Of a DNA stretch of 64,000 nucleotides, positions 44,938 through 56,214 are shown one piece after another (positions within the stretch are counted from its first letter, which is position 1; every line of letters begins with the position of its first letter). The notes below the pieces were generated by a model, which made no database searches, was not told the DNA's origin, and was given only the letters and a program-made list of their open reading frames with translations. The DNA comes from Planococcus citri (lineage: Eukaryota > Arthropoda > Insecta > Hemiptera > Pseudococcidae): positions 58,066,836-58,130,835 of the forward strand of contig NC_088681.1 of the NCBI RefSeq assembly GCF_950023065.1. The letters are read 5' to 3'. The position numbers and the translations under genes are program-made.

Positions 44938-46051
44938 TTTGATTTTTTTCTTTTTTGCAAATAAGCCAGAAAGTCACCAAATGAAAGTAGTATTTCAACA
45001 ATGAATTGAAAAATGAAAAATTTCTGTTTTTATACTTTCTCGTATCTTGGAGATTGACTATAATTTTTATGAACGTATAAACCTTATACGTAGAATTGTT
45101 TTAAAAATTAACCGATGATAATTTTTTACGAGGTGCTTGCATGTACCTAGATCAAATGTACCCTAGGTGCTTATCTAATGGTGATAAAAGCTGTACATAT
45201 GAACGTTACCTATTACGTATTTTGAGTTTGTGGAAGAACTATAGCTCAACAGGATGGGTGGGTACCTCATTCTCAGAAAATGGCAAATTTCTCGAAAGGT
45301 TTATCGAGAACTTTTTTTTTGGCCCATGTAAGCATCGCCCTTCATACATTTCACATTTGGTTCTGAGATTTTTAGTGCTTCTTTTATTTGACGTATTACG
45401 TAGGCATACGTACATTCGATTTTATACCCTTATTGTCCTTCGACTTGTCTGTCACATATCATGTTTTTGAAAATGAATTTAATAAAATTTCATGCAAATG
45501 ACCATTGTAATAAGTCCATAGGAAGCTCACAGTTCAAATTTAAAAATTATTGTCACACAGTATGTGGCTTCGACTTGTCCCTTTTTTGAAATATCTTTCC
45601 TAGCTTTATACCAACATTTTTTTTTTTTTTATTGAGTAACCATATTAGTTCATTGTCTTCATAGAAATGTATTTCTTTTCCGCTATTTCAAAAGTTGACC
45701 AGAAGCTTAACATTTTTTTCCATTCTCAATTGCATAGCTCTTAGAAAAAAATTACTTGAAAATAGATTTTTTGTAATGAAGGTCAATCGTAATTTTTTTT
45801 CCAATTTTGAGGAATCGCACGAGTCTTATGAAAATGTGAAGGGAATAGAGACTAACAGGGCATGGAAATTTTCATCATTTAATTGAGCAATTCTGCATAC
45901 CTACCTAATGAATTAAATAGATGAAATGTCTCTGACTTTTCAAGAAATTTTGTTCAGTTTGAGTGAAACTATGAAATTACCTATACTATGTTTTAGTGAT
46001 TTCGGCCAACTTAAATTAGGTATATCTATTCGATTAGCAGTGATACTTACT

Positions 46052-46267
46052 CTACAAAACGAGACTGAGGATACACAAAAATATCAACAAAGGTAACAAA
46101 GCGAACGCCAAGAAGGTGGTTATTGGTGGAAGTAAAGTCAATAAAACGAAGAACAACGCGGTACACAATCCGATCAAAACGAAGCCTAGTTCAGGACCAG
46201 TAGCTGCACGAGAGAAAATGCTGCATAAGGATACGAAAAAACAAGTTAAAAATTCTAAAACACGCAT
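46052..46267 (-). CDS. Small secreted hydrophobic peptide, family A copy 6
   Basis: 71 residues. Signal peptide MRVLEFLTCFFVSLCSIFSR, cleavage near AAT; mature part begins GPELGFVLIGL, with core LPPITTFLAFALLPLLIFLC. Donor GTAAGT lies one base after TAG. TATA-like GTATAAAAACCG near 46360 and the upstream block at 46446-46465. The signal peptide differs more from copies 4/5 than the core does. Confidence 0.68.
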   Translation of the reverse strand: MRVLEFLTCFFVSLCSIFSRAATGPELGFVLIGLCTALFFVLLTLLPPITTFLAFALLPLLIFLCILSLVL

Positions 46268-46469
46268 TTTGATGGTTTTTTCTTTTTTGCGAAATAAGAG
46301 TCACCAAATGAAAGTACCTAGTATTTCAACACTGAGTTAAGAAATGAAAAATTGCGGTTTTTATACTTTCTCATATCTTCGTAATTGACTAATTTTATGA
46401 AGGTACATAATAAAGCTTATAGCTGAAATTTTGAAAAAGTTGGCCGATGATAATTTTTTACATGGTGCT

Positions 46470-48068
46470 CGTATCCCGAAATGGTAAAATACCATAAGTT
46501 ATTATGAAAAAATGTTAAAATAGCGAAAATCCCTACTCAAGCTTTCCCCAATACTTTAAGAAGTACATAGTAGAAATCGATCAAAATGGTCACAAACTCT
46601 GCAAAAACCGGCTTATGGGTGCTGAGCTGCATTTTAATATTTTTCACGACATTTTTTTCATACACATTGAAAAATCCAAAAAATCTGTTGGAGGCTCTTA
46701 AATGACTCAAAAATACCACTATTTGATCAAGTAAGTAGGCGAAAAAATAATTCAAAGGTTTTACTGAGAGCTTTAACATGAGACGTTGTTGCGCAATTTA
46801 CTTTTCACACTTTTCAGAAATTTTCACGCTTTTCAAATTTCAACATTTTTTTACACTTTTCAGAACTTTTTACTAGAACTTTTTGCTCTTTTCGGAACTT
46901 TTCTCACTTTTCAGTGAAATTTACACTTTTCATTTCACCAAAATTACTTTTCTGAAAAGTGCACATCTTTACTTCAGGGACACCTTCGGAGCTAAACATT
47001 TTTTTGAGTGATTTTCAACTCAAAATTATGGCCTTTGCCGAATTAGGTCGAAATCAACCGAAATTTTTTTTTCGTAATGTTTTTAAAATCACGTTTGAAA
47101 AATTTGTTTGAAATCTTTCAATTTTTTGTTTTTTTCCCCTTCTGAATCAAAACGTCGCAAAACAGTCCAAATTTCTTGGGAAAATTTCGAATAAATATCA
47201 CTTTTTTGACCATCAATTGCCAAAGGAGGGGTACTGGGGGCTTATAAGATGAAGAACCACGGTCATATTTGTGTTTAGCCTCTCTGAACACAAACCAGTT
47301 TTTATATACGGAGCTCGTAATATTCATTTTTTAAAATTAAAATCCAAACGTGGAACTTGATGGAAACTTGTATGATTACTAAGTATGCTATGCGTAAAAA
47401 TGCAGAACTTTTTTGGAAGTGATATTTATTCGCAATTTTTCCAAGAAGTTTAAACTATTTTGGGACTTTTTAATTAAAAAAAAAAAAAAAAAAAAAAAGG
47501 CAACAAAGTGATAATTTTAGCAATTTGTGGCAAAAAGCGAGACTTTTGATATTTCAGCATTCAGCAAAAGAAAGAGCTCTTTAATAATTCCTGATATAAA
47601 AGCGTTAATTTTTTGAAAAAAAAAACACAAAGTTTTTCGCAATACACTAATCGAACTAATAATGTTCCCTCATGTATGGAATTATTTCGGCGTGAACAAA
47701 TACTTTATTGTCGGGCTTTATCTGGCGTGGAACTTCATCACAACGTAAAAATGATTGTCGTGAGGACCGACGCCCTTTTTTTTCGTGCAAAAAATTACTT
47801 CACAAAATAAAAATTTATCTCTGTAGAAAACTTTTCAATACCTACACCTCCGCATATCCAAAAACATATTTTGGTGGAAAATAGATAAAGTTAAATATCA
47901 CGAAAAACATGACCTTTTTTTGGTGCGGAGGTGTTTAAAAAAATTGAAGGTTGAACAAAAAAAGGTTGATATTGATCAATTTTTTCAAGTAGGTAGCAGT
48001 TGAGGTACCAATAAGTCTTTTTGATTATCTAGTATTGACACGTTACGTGTCTACTTATACTGTATACC
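46470..48068. other. No gene recognised; degenerate repeats
   Basis: CACTTTTCAGAA-type short repeats at about 46800-46960, a fragment of the 28.1-kb foldback family at about 46970-47080, dispersed-repeat phrases at 47200-47290, and a 23-base A run at 47476-47498. ORFs here (for example 46537-46779 minus) have no recognisable domain. Confidence 0.5.
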
Positions 48069-48071
48069 TTA

Positions 48072-49427
48072 CAAGGGAGCTTCTTGAGGAGCCACGCTCC
48101 GATTTGAACGGGACCGCGATTTTTGGACAGAGAGCATAGTCTAAAACCCCCAAAACCAAATTTTCAGCTGTCCAAGTTCATTTTTCCATTTTTGGCGAAT
48201 TTTTGAAAATTCAAAATTAACTGTTTTTGGCGATTTATGCTCTTTTTTAAAAGTACGTACTTGATCAGTAAAAATAATCAAAATACGTTCCAAGACTAAT
48301 AAATTAATTACCCAAATCCAAATTTCACCATTTCCAGCCATTCTGGAGCCTTCAGCGCGATATTTCAATTTCTCCAGAATTTTGAATTTGCTCCAGAAGG
48401 CGTGAATATGAAGTTGGGCAGCTAAAAATCGAGTTGTATATTACACTGGACCTGTTTAACGAGTTTATCCTCATTTGAGCCGATTTTGAGAATGACACCT
48501 CAATAGTGGTTTTTTGACCAGCTTTATTCAAAATTAAAACATCCAAAAAATCAAAAGTTTCTCGTTTGTGTGAAAATTTTTGAAATTCACTCGAATCGCT
48601 GTATTTTGTCCAAAACTAGCCTCCCAAATCCAAATTTCACAATTTCCAGCCATTCTAGAGCCTCCAGCACGATTTTTCAATTTCTCCAGAAGTTTGAATT
48701 TTCTCCAGAAGTCGTGAATATGGAGTTGGACAGCTAAAAATCGAGTCGCGAGTGTATTATACTCGACCTGTTTAACGAGTTCATCTACATTTGATCCAAT
48801 TTCGGGAGTGACACCTCTAGAGTAGTTTTTTGACCAGCTTTTTTCAAAATTAAAAATCCAAAAAATCAAATGATAACCGTTTGTGAGCAAATTTTTGAAA
48901 TTTGTGCGAATCGCTGTATTTCTTTAAGAACTAACCCCCGGAGCGCAAATTCTACCATTTCCAGCCGTTTTGGAGCGAGAGTGACACCTCAAAAATCACC
49001 TTGAAGTGTCTCTCAAAATCGGTTCAAATGTAGATAAACTCGTTAAACGAGTCGAGTGTAATATACAACTCGATTTTTAGCTGCCCAACTTCATATTCAC
49101 GCCTTCTGGACCAAAGTCAAAATTCTGGAGAAATTGAAGATTCGTGCTGGAGGCTCCAGAATGGCTGGAAATGGTAAAATTTTGATTTGGGTAATTAATT
49201 TTAGTTTTGTCACTTATTTTGACCATTTTTACTAATCAAGTACGTACTTTAAAAAAAAAGCATAAATCGCCAAAAACAGTTAATTTTGAATTTTCAAAAA
49301 TTCGACACAAATCGAAAAATGAACTCGGACACCTGAAAATTTGGTTTTGGGGGTTTTAGACTATGCTCTTTCCAAAAATCGCGGTCCCGTTTAAATCGGA
49401 CTGTGACACCTCAAGAAGGTCCCCTTG
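48072..49427. mobile_element. 1356-bp TIR element, Harbinger-like (TTA target)
   Basis: Ends CAAGGGAGCTTCTTGAGG and (inverted) CCTCAAGAAGGTCCCCTTG, with about 100 bp of imperfect TIR including GGGACCGCGATTTTTGG and AGCATAGTCTAAAACCCCC. Flanked by TTA at 48069-48071 and 49428-49430. A TTA/TWA duplication is the hallmark of PIF/Harbinger. The interior is a series of further inverted segments with GGAGGCTCCAG and GAGTGACACCTC. No transposase. Confidence 0.8.
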
Positions 49428-49430
49428 TTA

Positions 49431-51520
49431 GTTCTAAAAAATTATTTTTCTTTACCTACTCGTATTTTTATGTTTTACATGTTGGTGCAAAATCAAATGA
49501 ATTCCTTTTCTGATTCCCAGTTTCAAAATTGGGAAGTTGATCGTGCAATGCTTCACTTACTTATTTACCTACCTACCTACTTATTCGTGGTTTTTAAATC
49601 ATCATTCGAGATGTAGCTAATCATTTCAAGATTTTTTTGAGGATTTTCCCAAATTCATTCAAATATTTGTAATTTTTGGAATCATGGTTAACTTTTTGAG
49701 AACTGTGCTCTCCAATAAATAATCGGCACACATTTTCCATGTCAGTAGATATCAGAATCTTGTCTGATGTCTAAAGACATACCTAGGTAATCGAAAAAAA
49801 AAAATGTGACCAGAAACGACGGCTTCCAGAATTATGTATAACATCGTCAATTTAACTTTCTTTTAAAAAGTCCATTTACTTATCTACTTATACTTAGGCA
49901 GATATAGGCACTTTTTGGGATATAAAACATCTAGGGCTGATTTTTAATTATGCAGTTGGTTTTTTTTCTTCATATTTTACTGTTCAGAATATTGAATCCA
50001 GATGAATTTAAAATTTGCATTTGATACGTCTTGTTTTTACTAATTCTTTGAAAATGTGAGCAAAAATTCTCGTATTCTGTAGAATTTTTCAAGTACCTAC
50101 TTATTTTACTAGTCGCATGTACCCATGTTGTGTAGGTACTTATTTAATATTTCGTTTCTAGCTGGAAAAAGTTTGTCGTCAATGGGTGTTGAGTGAAATT
50201 TTCTACAACGTAAGTTGCTATCTTTTTTGTCGTAAAACCTGACCATGTACCAAGGATAGATAGGTATTGATGATTCCTGGTATAGAACTTTTGCTCGTGT
50301 TCTCGATAACTCGAAGTTTTATTGATATTTTATGGGAAGTTTAAAACTGACAAAAAGTCAAATCATTCCATTAACACGTGATTTTTCTTTTCACGATTAC
50401 AAAAAGTTTAAACTCTTGGGGAAATACATACCTACGTTTGTTTCAGTTTTTAAAAATAAATACCCACTTATAGCTGCTTACTTGGATTTATTTTTCAGTA
50501 CTTTCACTCCTGGCCCAGATGAGTTTTATTTTGCCAATGGATAAATAAAAAAAATGTTTGTTGAATATCATGAGAATAGGAATAAGTATCATTTATGAAT
50601 TGAAATCTTATATTCACACATTATTTCTTACTTCAATTTTTCTAAACTAGGGTAAGTCAATCTAAAAATGCTACCTATTCATGATACTTATTTTGTTGTG
50701 TAGAATAAATAACTTGGGCGAATGACGGATTCCCCATTTAAATTACGTGTATTATATTTCAATGTAGATACAATTGTGCTAAAACTTAATGACGAGTTAC
50801 AAAAGAACAAAGTTCTTGGCGCGAAAAATTTTATTACCAAAATGTCATGAAATAACTTCGTATTTAAAAGCGTATGCGACGTAAGAAATTTCTAAATTCG
50901 TGTGTACAGTTTTTGAAAATCACCATCACCACCACCACCACCACCATTATAAAATTAAAATCGATTGAAAAACGGAAGAAATCGGAAGCTACAAATTAAC
51001 CATGGCCGGGCTTTTTTCATTGTTGTTGTTATTGAGTTCAAGAAATTGGGTTGAATCTGTAAATTGAAAAAAAAAACATGCTATGAGTAAAAAATTGATA
51101 CGTAGCTATTTATTGAACCTCTGGAGTAGGTAAGTTGGTAGGTAATACTTGATGGTTTATCAAAAAAAGAAAAAAAAACAGGTTTTAATGCAATTGATTT
51201 GATTTAAAAATTGTTAATGAATTGATTCGTTTTGGGTAAAATAAAATGATATTTTTTTAGACAAAACATTATTTCCTTAAAGGTACGATATGTCTAAGGG
51301 TGGATTTATCATTTTAAAAAAATTTAATTTCTAGGTTTCAAACAAAAGCCTTTATTTGAAATTTAAAATAATTTTTTTGAAAATCTCGAATTATGGGACA
51401 TTTTTAAAAACTTGACGAAACAACCTAAGTAGATCCATAACAATATCCAAAGTTGTTAATTTTTTTGACTGAAAAGTATTTCCTTCAACTTTGCTACCGT
51501 GCTACTCTTTAAATGCTTAC
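49431..51520. other. No firm gene; weak exon-like pieces and a microsatellite
   Basis: At about 50161-50208 an open 48-bp piece (acceptor TTCGTTTCTAG, donor GTAAGTTGC) could encode LEKVCRQWVLSEIFYN. At 50332-50544 a 70-codon ORF ends at a TAA overlapping AATAAA. The splice phases I tried do not join them in frame, so I do not call a gene. A (CAC)n tract lies at 50921-50947. Confidence 0.3.
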
Positions 51521-51524
51521 CTAA

Positions 51525-51737
51525 TTACAGTACATAACCGAGAATACAGAGGAATATGAGCAAGGGGAGAAGTGCAATAGCCAAGAACGTAGTCAGTGGT
51601 GGCAAAAGGACCAGCAACAGGAAGAAAACACCGGTCAGCAATCCGCATACTACGAGTCCAAGAAAAGGTCCGGCCGTAACGGTTTTGAAAAATGCGAAGA
51701 TGGAAAGTAAAACGGAAATCAACGAGAAAGATTTCAT
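51525..51737 (-). CDS. Small secreted hydrophobic peptide, family A copy 7
   Basis: 70 residues. Signal peptide MKSFSLISVLLSIFAFFKTV, quite different from the other copies; then AGPFLGLVVCGLL and the well conserved core LPPLTTFLAIALLPLLIFLC. Stop TAA, then a consensus donor AG|GTAAGC within a few bases. TATA-like CCTATAAAAACAG near 51838, about 100 bp upstream. The signal peptide has changed while the hydrophobic core is kept, which argues that the core is under constraint. Lies apart from the main array, on the same strand. Confidence 0.68.
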   Translation of the reverse strand: MKSFSLISVLLSIFAFFKTVTAGPFLGLVVCGLLTGVFFLLLVLLPPLTTFLAIALLPLLIFLCILGYVL

Positions 51738-51849
51738 TTTTGAAATTTAGCCGTTCGTTTCGGTCAAAAACGTACTCACTACTTGACTGCGTGAAATTTC
51801 GCACTGAAATGAATTTTTTGAACGGTTGAAGCTGTTTTTATAGGAAGCG

Positions 51850-54760
51850 TGTTTGGTTATCAATGATTTTGAATTTCCTGCGAGAACAACGCACATACCA
51901 TGTTTTTTACAAGATAAATTTTACGATTTCTAGGTATGTACATGTTTAGAAAGTCTTTATCATATAGTAAAGGAGCTTTTTTTAAGGGAAGGGTTAAGGT
52001 TAATCGTTATGATGTATTTTGAAGACAGAAATATAACCACCGGGGGGGGGGGGGGGGGGTAAGATGGAAGCCTTGCATTCGAGAAATTTCAGGAAATGTT
52101 TCAGAAGTTAAGCATTTAGATAGATAATACCTACATAGCTAAGTTTGAAATTTCGAGACTGTTGCTAAATAATCGGAGTGAACATTGTATTTATGATTGT
52201 CTCCAACTTGTGGCGTTAATATCCTTAAAATTACTGAACTTGAAATTTCAATAATTGGGAAAATTCTGATCGAAAGTAAGGTTAGAAAAATTCGTTGGCA
52301 ATTTTGAATGAAAGTAATAACGTTTCATACTGAACCAAGTTGATGATTAAAAATTTTAAAGTTCACTTTATTCCTCATTTAAGTAGGTACCTATCTATAG
52401 TTTTTTCAAACTTCCCAAATGAGAATTTTCAAGGAATCAAAACTGTTGAAAAAAAAATCCGAAAGACAAAAAAATCATCTATAAATATTTTTGCTCCCTG
52501 TAAAGTGATAAAATTACACTTAATCAAACATTTAAAATTGACCAAAGACGAAATGAGTACGAATTTCCAATCTTTTCCAAAGCTTAAAAATCAAACATTT
52601 TTTTTTTAAGGTTTTTTAGTAGTTAGGAGTTCTTCTCAATTTCATGATGTTTCATTGCTCTTATTTTCGAAATAATCATTTTCAAAAAAATATTTGCTCT
52701 TGTAAATCTCCATTTCTATCAAATGCTGAGACATTTTTGATCCTTTTCACATCAATTTGAAATTTCTAAAACATAGGATGCTCCAGCAATATCCTTTATA
52801 CCACCACTTTTCGAATCGAGAAGTTATGTACCTACTGCATCTATGTATCAGGTATCAGAATCTCATTGCCAACGAAAAAACTGCTTGTAAATACTTCCTA
52901 TGAAGATGTGATTTTTTCTTCAAATTTTCTGAAATTTAAAAATTGGTTAAAAATTTACTTTCGAGTCGGCATCCCTGGAATTTCGTAATAGTGACCTAAA
53001 GCGTTGGAGAAAGTATCCAATAAACGCAGACCAAGTTATAAGTAATGCGTAAAATTCATTTTGAACTTTTCCGAAGTATTTTAAAGTTTCCAGAAAAAAT
53101 TGGAAAATCGCTGGAGGCTCCAGAGTGGCTCAAAACTATTGGGTAGTTATTATAATGCATGGAAGTTGAATTGGAGGAATTATTTACATCGGTTCACTTT
53201 GCTCATTAAAAAGAATATTTATTTCACGAAAAAGTTTAAAAGTTGTCTTTAAAACAGCTTTTTTGAACTTTATCTTTGTTTCGTTCATCTTGTGAGCGAA
53301 AATTTAGACTACATGTTTTTCAAACTTATACTTACCCAATTAATTTTATTGCTGGTACAGAGGAGATCATTCTACTAATAAATATTCCTACTCGCTATCT
53401 ATCTAATATCAGTCTTGATGTCCTTCAAATCCGAGTTTTCAAACTGAGGGTGCCTTGTTCTTTTTAGATTTACTTGGTAGTGACTAGTGAAGTACTGTAC
53501 ATTGTACATTCCTTGCTCTAGAACTTGCATTCTCTATGGATTACTATACCAAAAATTTGACGACAAATTACAGAAAAAAAAAACAGGTTTTCAGTAAGAA
53601 AAACTTATTGCAATGTTGATTTGTATATGATTTGTATGTATTTAGGAAATTTTTCAATTAAGTGTACCATAGGCTACTTGAAAATCATCACTGCCACTTC
53701 GAAATAAAAATTGACTAATAATCGGAAGAAGGATTTAAAGATGAGCCATAACCTAACTTTTCTGTTCGTTATTGAGCTCCCAAAATTGGTTTTGAGAGAG
53801 TTTCTCTAGAAAGTACCTACGAAGATTTCTAAAAAAATTGGCGTCTTTATCAAATCATGTCGTTGTTTCCAATTTTTATTCAATTTCTTCTGTTTCATAC
53901 GTCTTCTTGAATTAGAAATTTTCAAGATCATTTGCCCTCGCTTCGTTCGGGCTATGTACCTATTATCAGCACTTGAATATGTCCACACGTGCGTAGGTAT
54001 TTTAAAGTTGAGTTTCATTGATACAAAGTGAATTATTAGCTCATTCACAATGGTTTCAATGCAATTTTAAAGTCAAATCAAGAAATTAGCAAGCGTCCGT
54101 CGAGTTTTATGGATTTTTTTTTAGTTTCATTAATGCTTACTTATTGATAATTTCATCTTGGAATATCAGATGCCTCAGAAGGCTTTATTTTGATTAACAA
54201 TGCTATTCGGTGTCATAAATTGGGAAAATAGGTAATTTAAGGTTTATTGCTATTTGTGACGTGAATAGCTACTTTGCTGAAAGTGCGATTTCAAGCAAAT
54301 TTCGAGTTCTACATATAGGCAGCAACCGGCTTACCCAGTTGAAAGAACTTGAAATTTTATCCGTCAGCGTTGTCCAATGGGATAAATAGAACGAATTCGA
54401 GAATAGACTCGGAAAGTGACATTTTGGCGCTCAGTTCTATAATCTTGGAAAATGTTGTGTCATTAATTAACGAGAGCCTTTTTTAGTGTTTAATAGGTAC
54501 CTACTCAGATTTAACCTAAAAATGAATCCAGAGCCTCGGGCTCTCTTCCTTCTCTCTACATTGAAAAACATATTCCGCAATTGTCACGCTTCAAGTTTTT
54601 TTTGTGTGTGAAACAGTAATTTTTTAAAAACATTGTTTCACTTCGTTATTATCTATATTTATTTTGATAAAGTGAGACGTGAAAGAGAATCTTATGACTG
54701 CTTTAAAATCTTCCAAAAAGTGTTTCAGTATAATACTAGGTATGTTATCGTATTTCAATA
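51850..54760. other. No gene recognised
   Basis: AT-rich. An 18-base G run lies at 52042-52059, and a lone GGAGGCTCCAGAGTGGCTCA at about 53112 marks a fragment of the foldback family. CCCTCGCTTCGTTCGGGC near 53935 is an inverted fragment of the 40-41 kb repeat. No coding signal. Confidence 0.4.
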
Positions 54761-54799
54761 AGGTTAAGTCCTGGAAATAAATAAATTTGTACAGAAATT

Positions 54800-54968
54800 T
54801 GTTTATCTACTGGAATGTATTTATTTGATGTCTCTTAATTACATATATGTACAATATACTTATACATACATAAATGTAGTTTATGAATTATAATTAATAC
54901 GGTTAAATACGAGCCCCTCTTACTATTATCTACTTATCCTGCTTCTAATAGCCTGCTGTCCCTTCCAC
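54800..54968 (-). other. Family B terminal exon (3' UTR)
   Basis: Acceptor TATATTTCAG directly precedes 54968. The exon runs GTGGAAGGGACAGCAGGC to an AATAAA signal (54820-54825). With the donor GTGAGT at 55340 it would give a 372-bp intron. The poly(A) end is partly conserved at 61715-61730 next to the second family B gene (ATCAAATAAATACATTC). Confidence 0.5.
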
Positions 54969-55345
54969 CTGAAATATATTATGAAATATACCTATTACCT
55001 ACATATGTAGATGTACTATGTAGTATCTAGGTATTTTGAATCGAATGATGCAACGAAACCTAATGATAATATATGATAAATTTTTACTGTGGCTTGCAGT
55101 CAGGCAGCATTTTGATTTTTATCTGAAATTCAATATAGGTAAAATTTTAGATTTTTACGTCGATATGACTAGAAATAATCAAAAGCTGAGGGAAGGATTT
55201 TTTAGTTCCAAATTACTTATTCATTTTTTCTAATTGTTTATACCTAAGTATATTAAATAGCATGACATTGACATGATTGTATAACACGATAAAACTTATT
55301 TGAAATAGGAGTAGCTATAAGTATGAAAGATTTTACTCACTTCCA

Positions 55346-55555
55346 TTAAAACGGGCTAAATTTATAAAGGAAAAATGTCACAACAGATAAGACAAATTGT
55401 GCGATTGGTCCAGCGAAAGGAATTTTTTCGACAAGTTTGCATACTATTTTCAAAAGGAATATAACGAAGCCGGAGACTGGTCCATGAGCTTCAGCAATAG
55501 TGGCAAATGCAGCGCTCAAGGCGACAATAAAGATGAGAACTTTCAAATTAAACAT
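55346..55555 (-). CDS. Small secreted peptide, family B copy 1
   Basis: 69 residues. Signal peptide MFNLKVLIFIVALSAAFATI, cleavage likely after AEA. Mature part HGPVSGFVIFLLKIVCKLVE then KIPFAGPIAQFVLSVVTFFL: hydrophobic with a few Lys, so partly amphipathic and cationic. Stop TAA, followed within six bases by the donor GTGAGT. Promoter: TATATAAAAGG about 80-90 bp upstream and a downstream phrase GACGAACGTTACGGTAAAAT shared with copy 2. The GP two residues into the mature peptide is also seen in family A copies 2, 6 and 7. Function unknown; a membrane-active or host-directed secreted peptide is possible. Confidence 0.68.
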   Translation of the reverse strand: MFNLKVLIFIVALSAAFATIAEAHGPVSGFVIFLLKIVCKLVEKIPFAGPIAQFVLSVVTFFLYKFSPF

Positions 55556-56214
55556 TTTGAATAATAAATTTTACCGTAACGTTCGTCTATCGGACTTAAA
55601 TACACTTTAAATGAACTATAAAACAAAAATTTCCTTTTATATAGTCATGTTTCCTGATACCACATCGAGTCACCACTTTCGAGTAGCAAGGATGAACCCC
55701 TCTCAAAACGATAAGATTCCATGTTTTTTGCTATACAAGTATTCATGATAAAAAAAAACTCGGTTGTAGGTACTAAAGCTTTTTCTTGGAACTTTTGTTC
55801 TATATACTTAGTTGACTCTAATCTACTGTAAGATTTTGAAAAAATGTACATCGATGACATCACTTTTGGTGACTAATGTCACAGTTTATCGTTCCATAGG
55901 TAGCTAACTGGTTTCCTGGTTTTATTTTCCATTTGAAATAAAATTTTCCATACCGTACGAGTAGAAAAAGGAAAACCTAGGTACAAAAGGGTAAAAAGGA
56001 CTGATAGGAGTAGCAGCAGAAAATGTTAAACGTCAGTTTTTATCTGCTTGAGAGACGAGGGAAGACTCTGAATATAAAAAAAAACACTCACGCATTATGC
56101 GTGAGAGGACTGACTTTTCTTCAAATACAAATCTTGCACGAACAAATCGAGTCGGTCACCTTTTTTTTTCTGAAACATTTGTATGTATAGCAATTAATTT
56201 GTTTTCAAGCGAAA

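Larger units (their letters stand above)
42890..45440. repeat. Tandem duplication carrying copies 4 and 5
   Basis: The unit repeats at a distance of 1558 bp (ATG at 43379 and 44937). The coding parts and about 100-150 bp on each side are identical by eye; further out, similarity falls (for example 43660-43870 against 45195-45425). The very uniform core with diverged edges could mean recent gene conversion rather than a wholly recent duplication. Confidence 0.75.
54520..55990. repeat. Segmental duplicate carrying family B copy 1
   Basis: Pairs with about 61430-62690. Shared blocks include AATCCAGAGCCTCG, GGCTTGCAGTCAGGCAG, AATAATCAAAAGCTGAGGGA, the coding exon, the promoter and AAAAGGACTGA. 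The two copies lie in the same orientation, about 6.8-6.9 kb apart. Confidence 0.8.

Noticed and set aside
55036..55233. 65-codon plus ORF
   Set aside because: Lies in the presumed intron of family B copy 1, antisense; the matching stretch in the duplicate (61810-61970) does not keep the frame.
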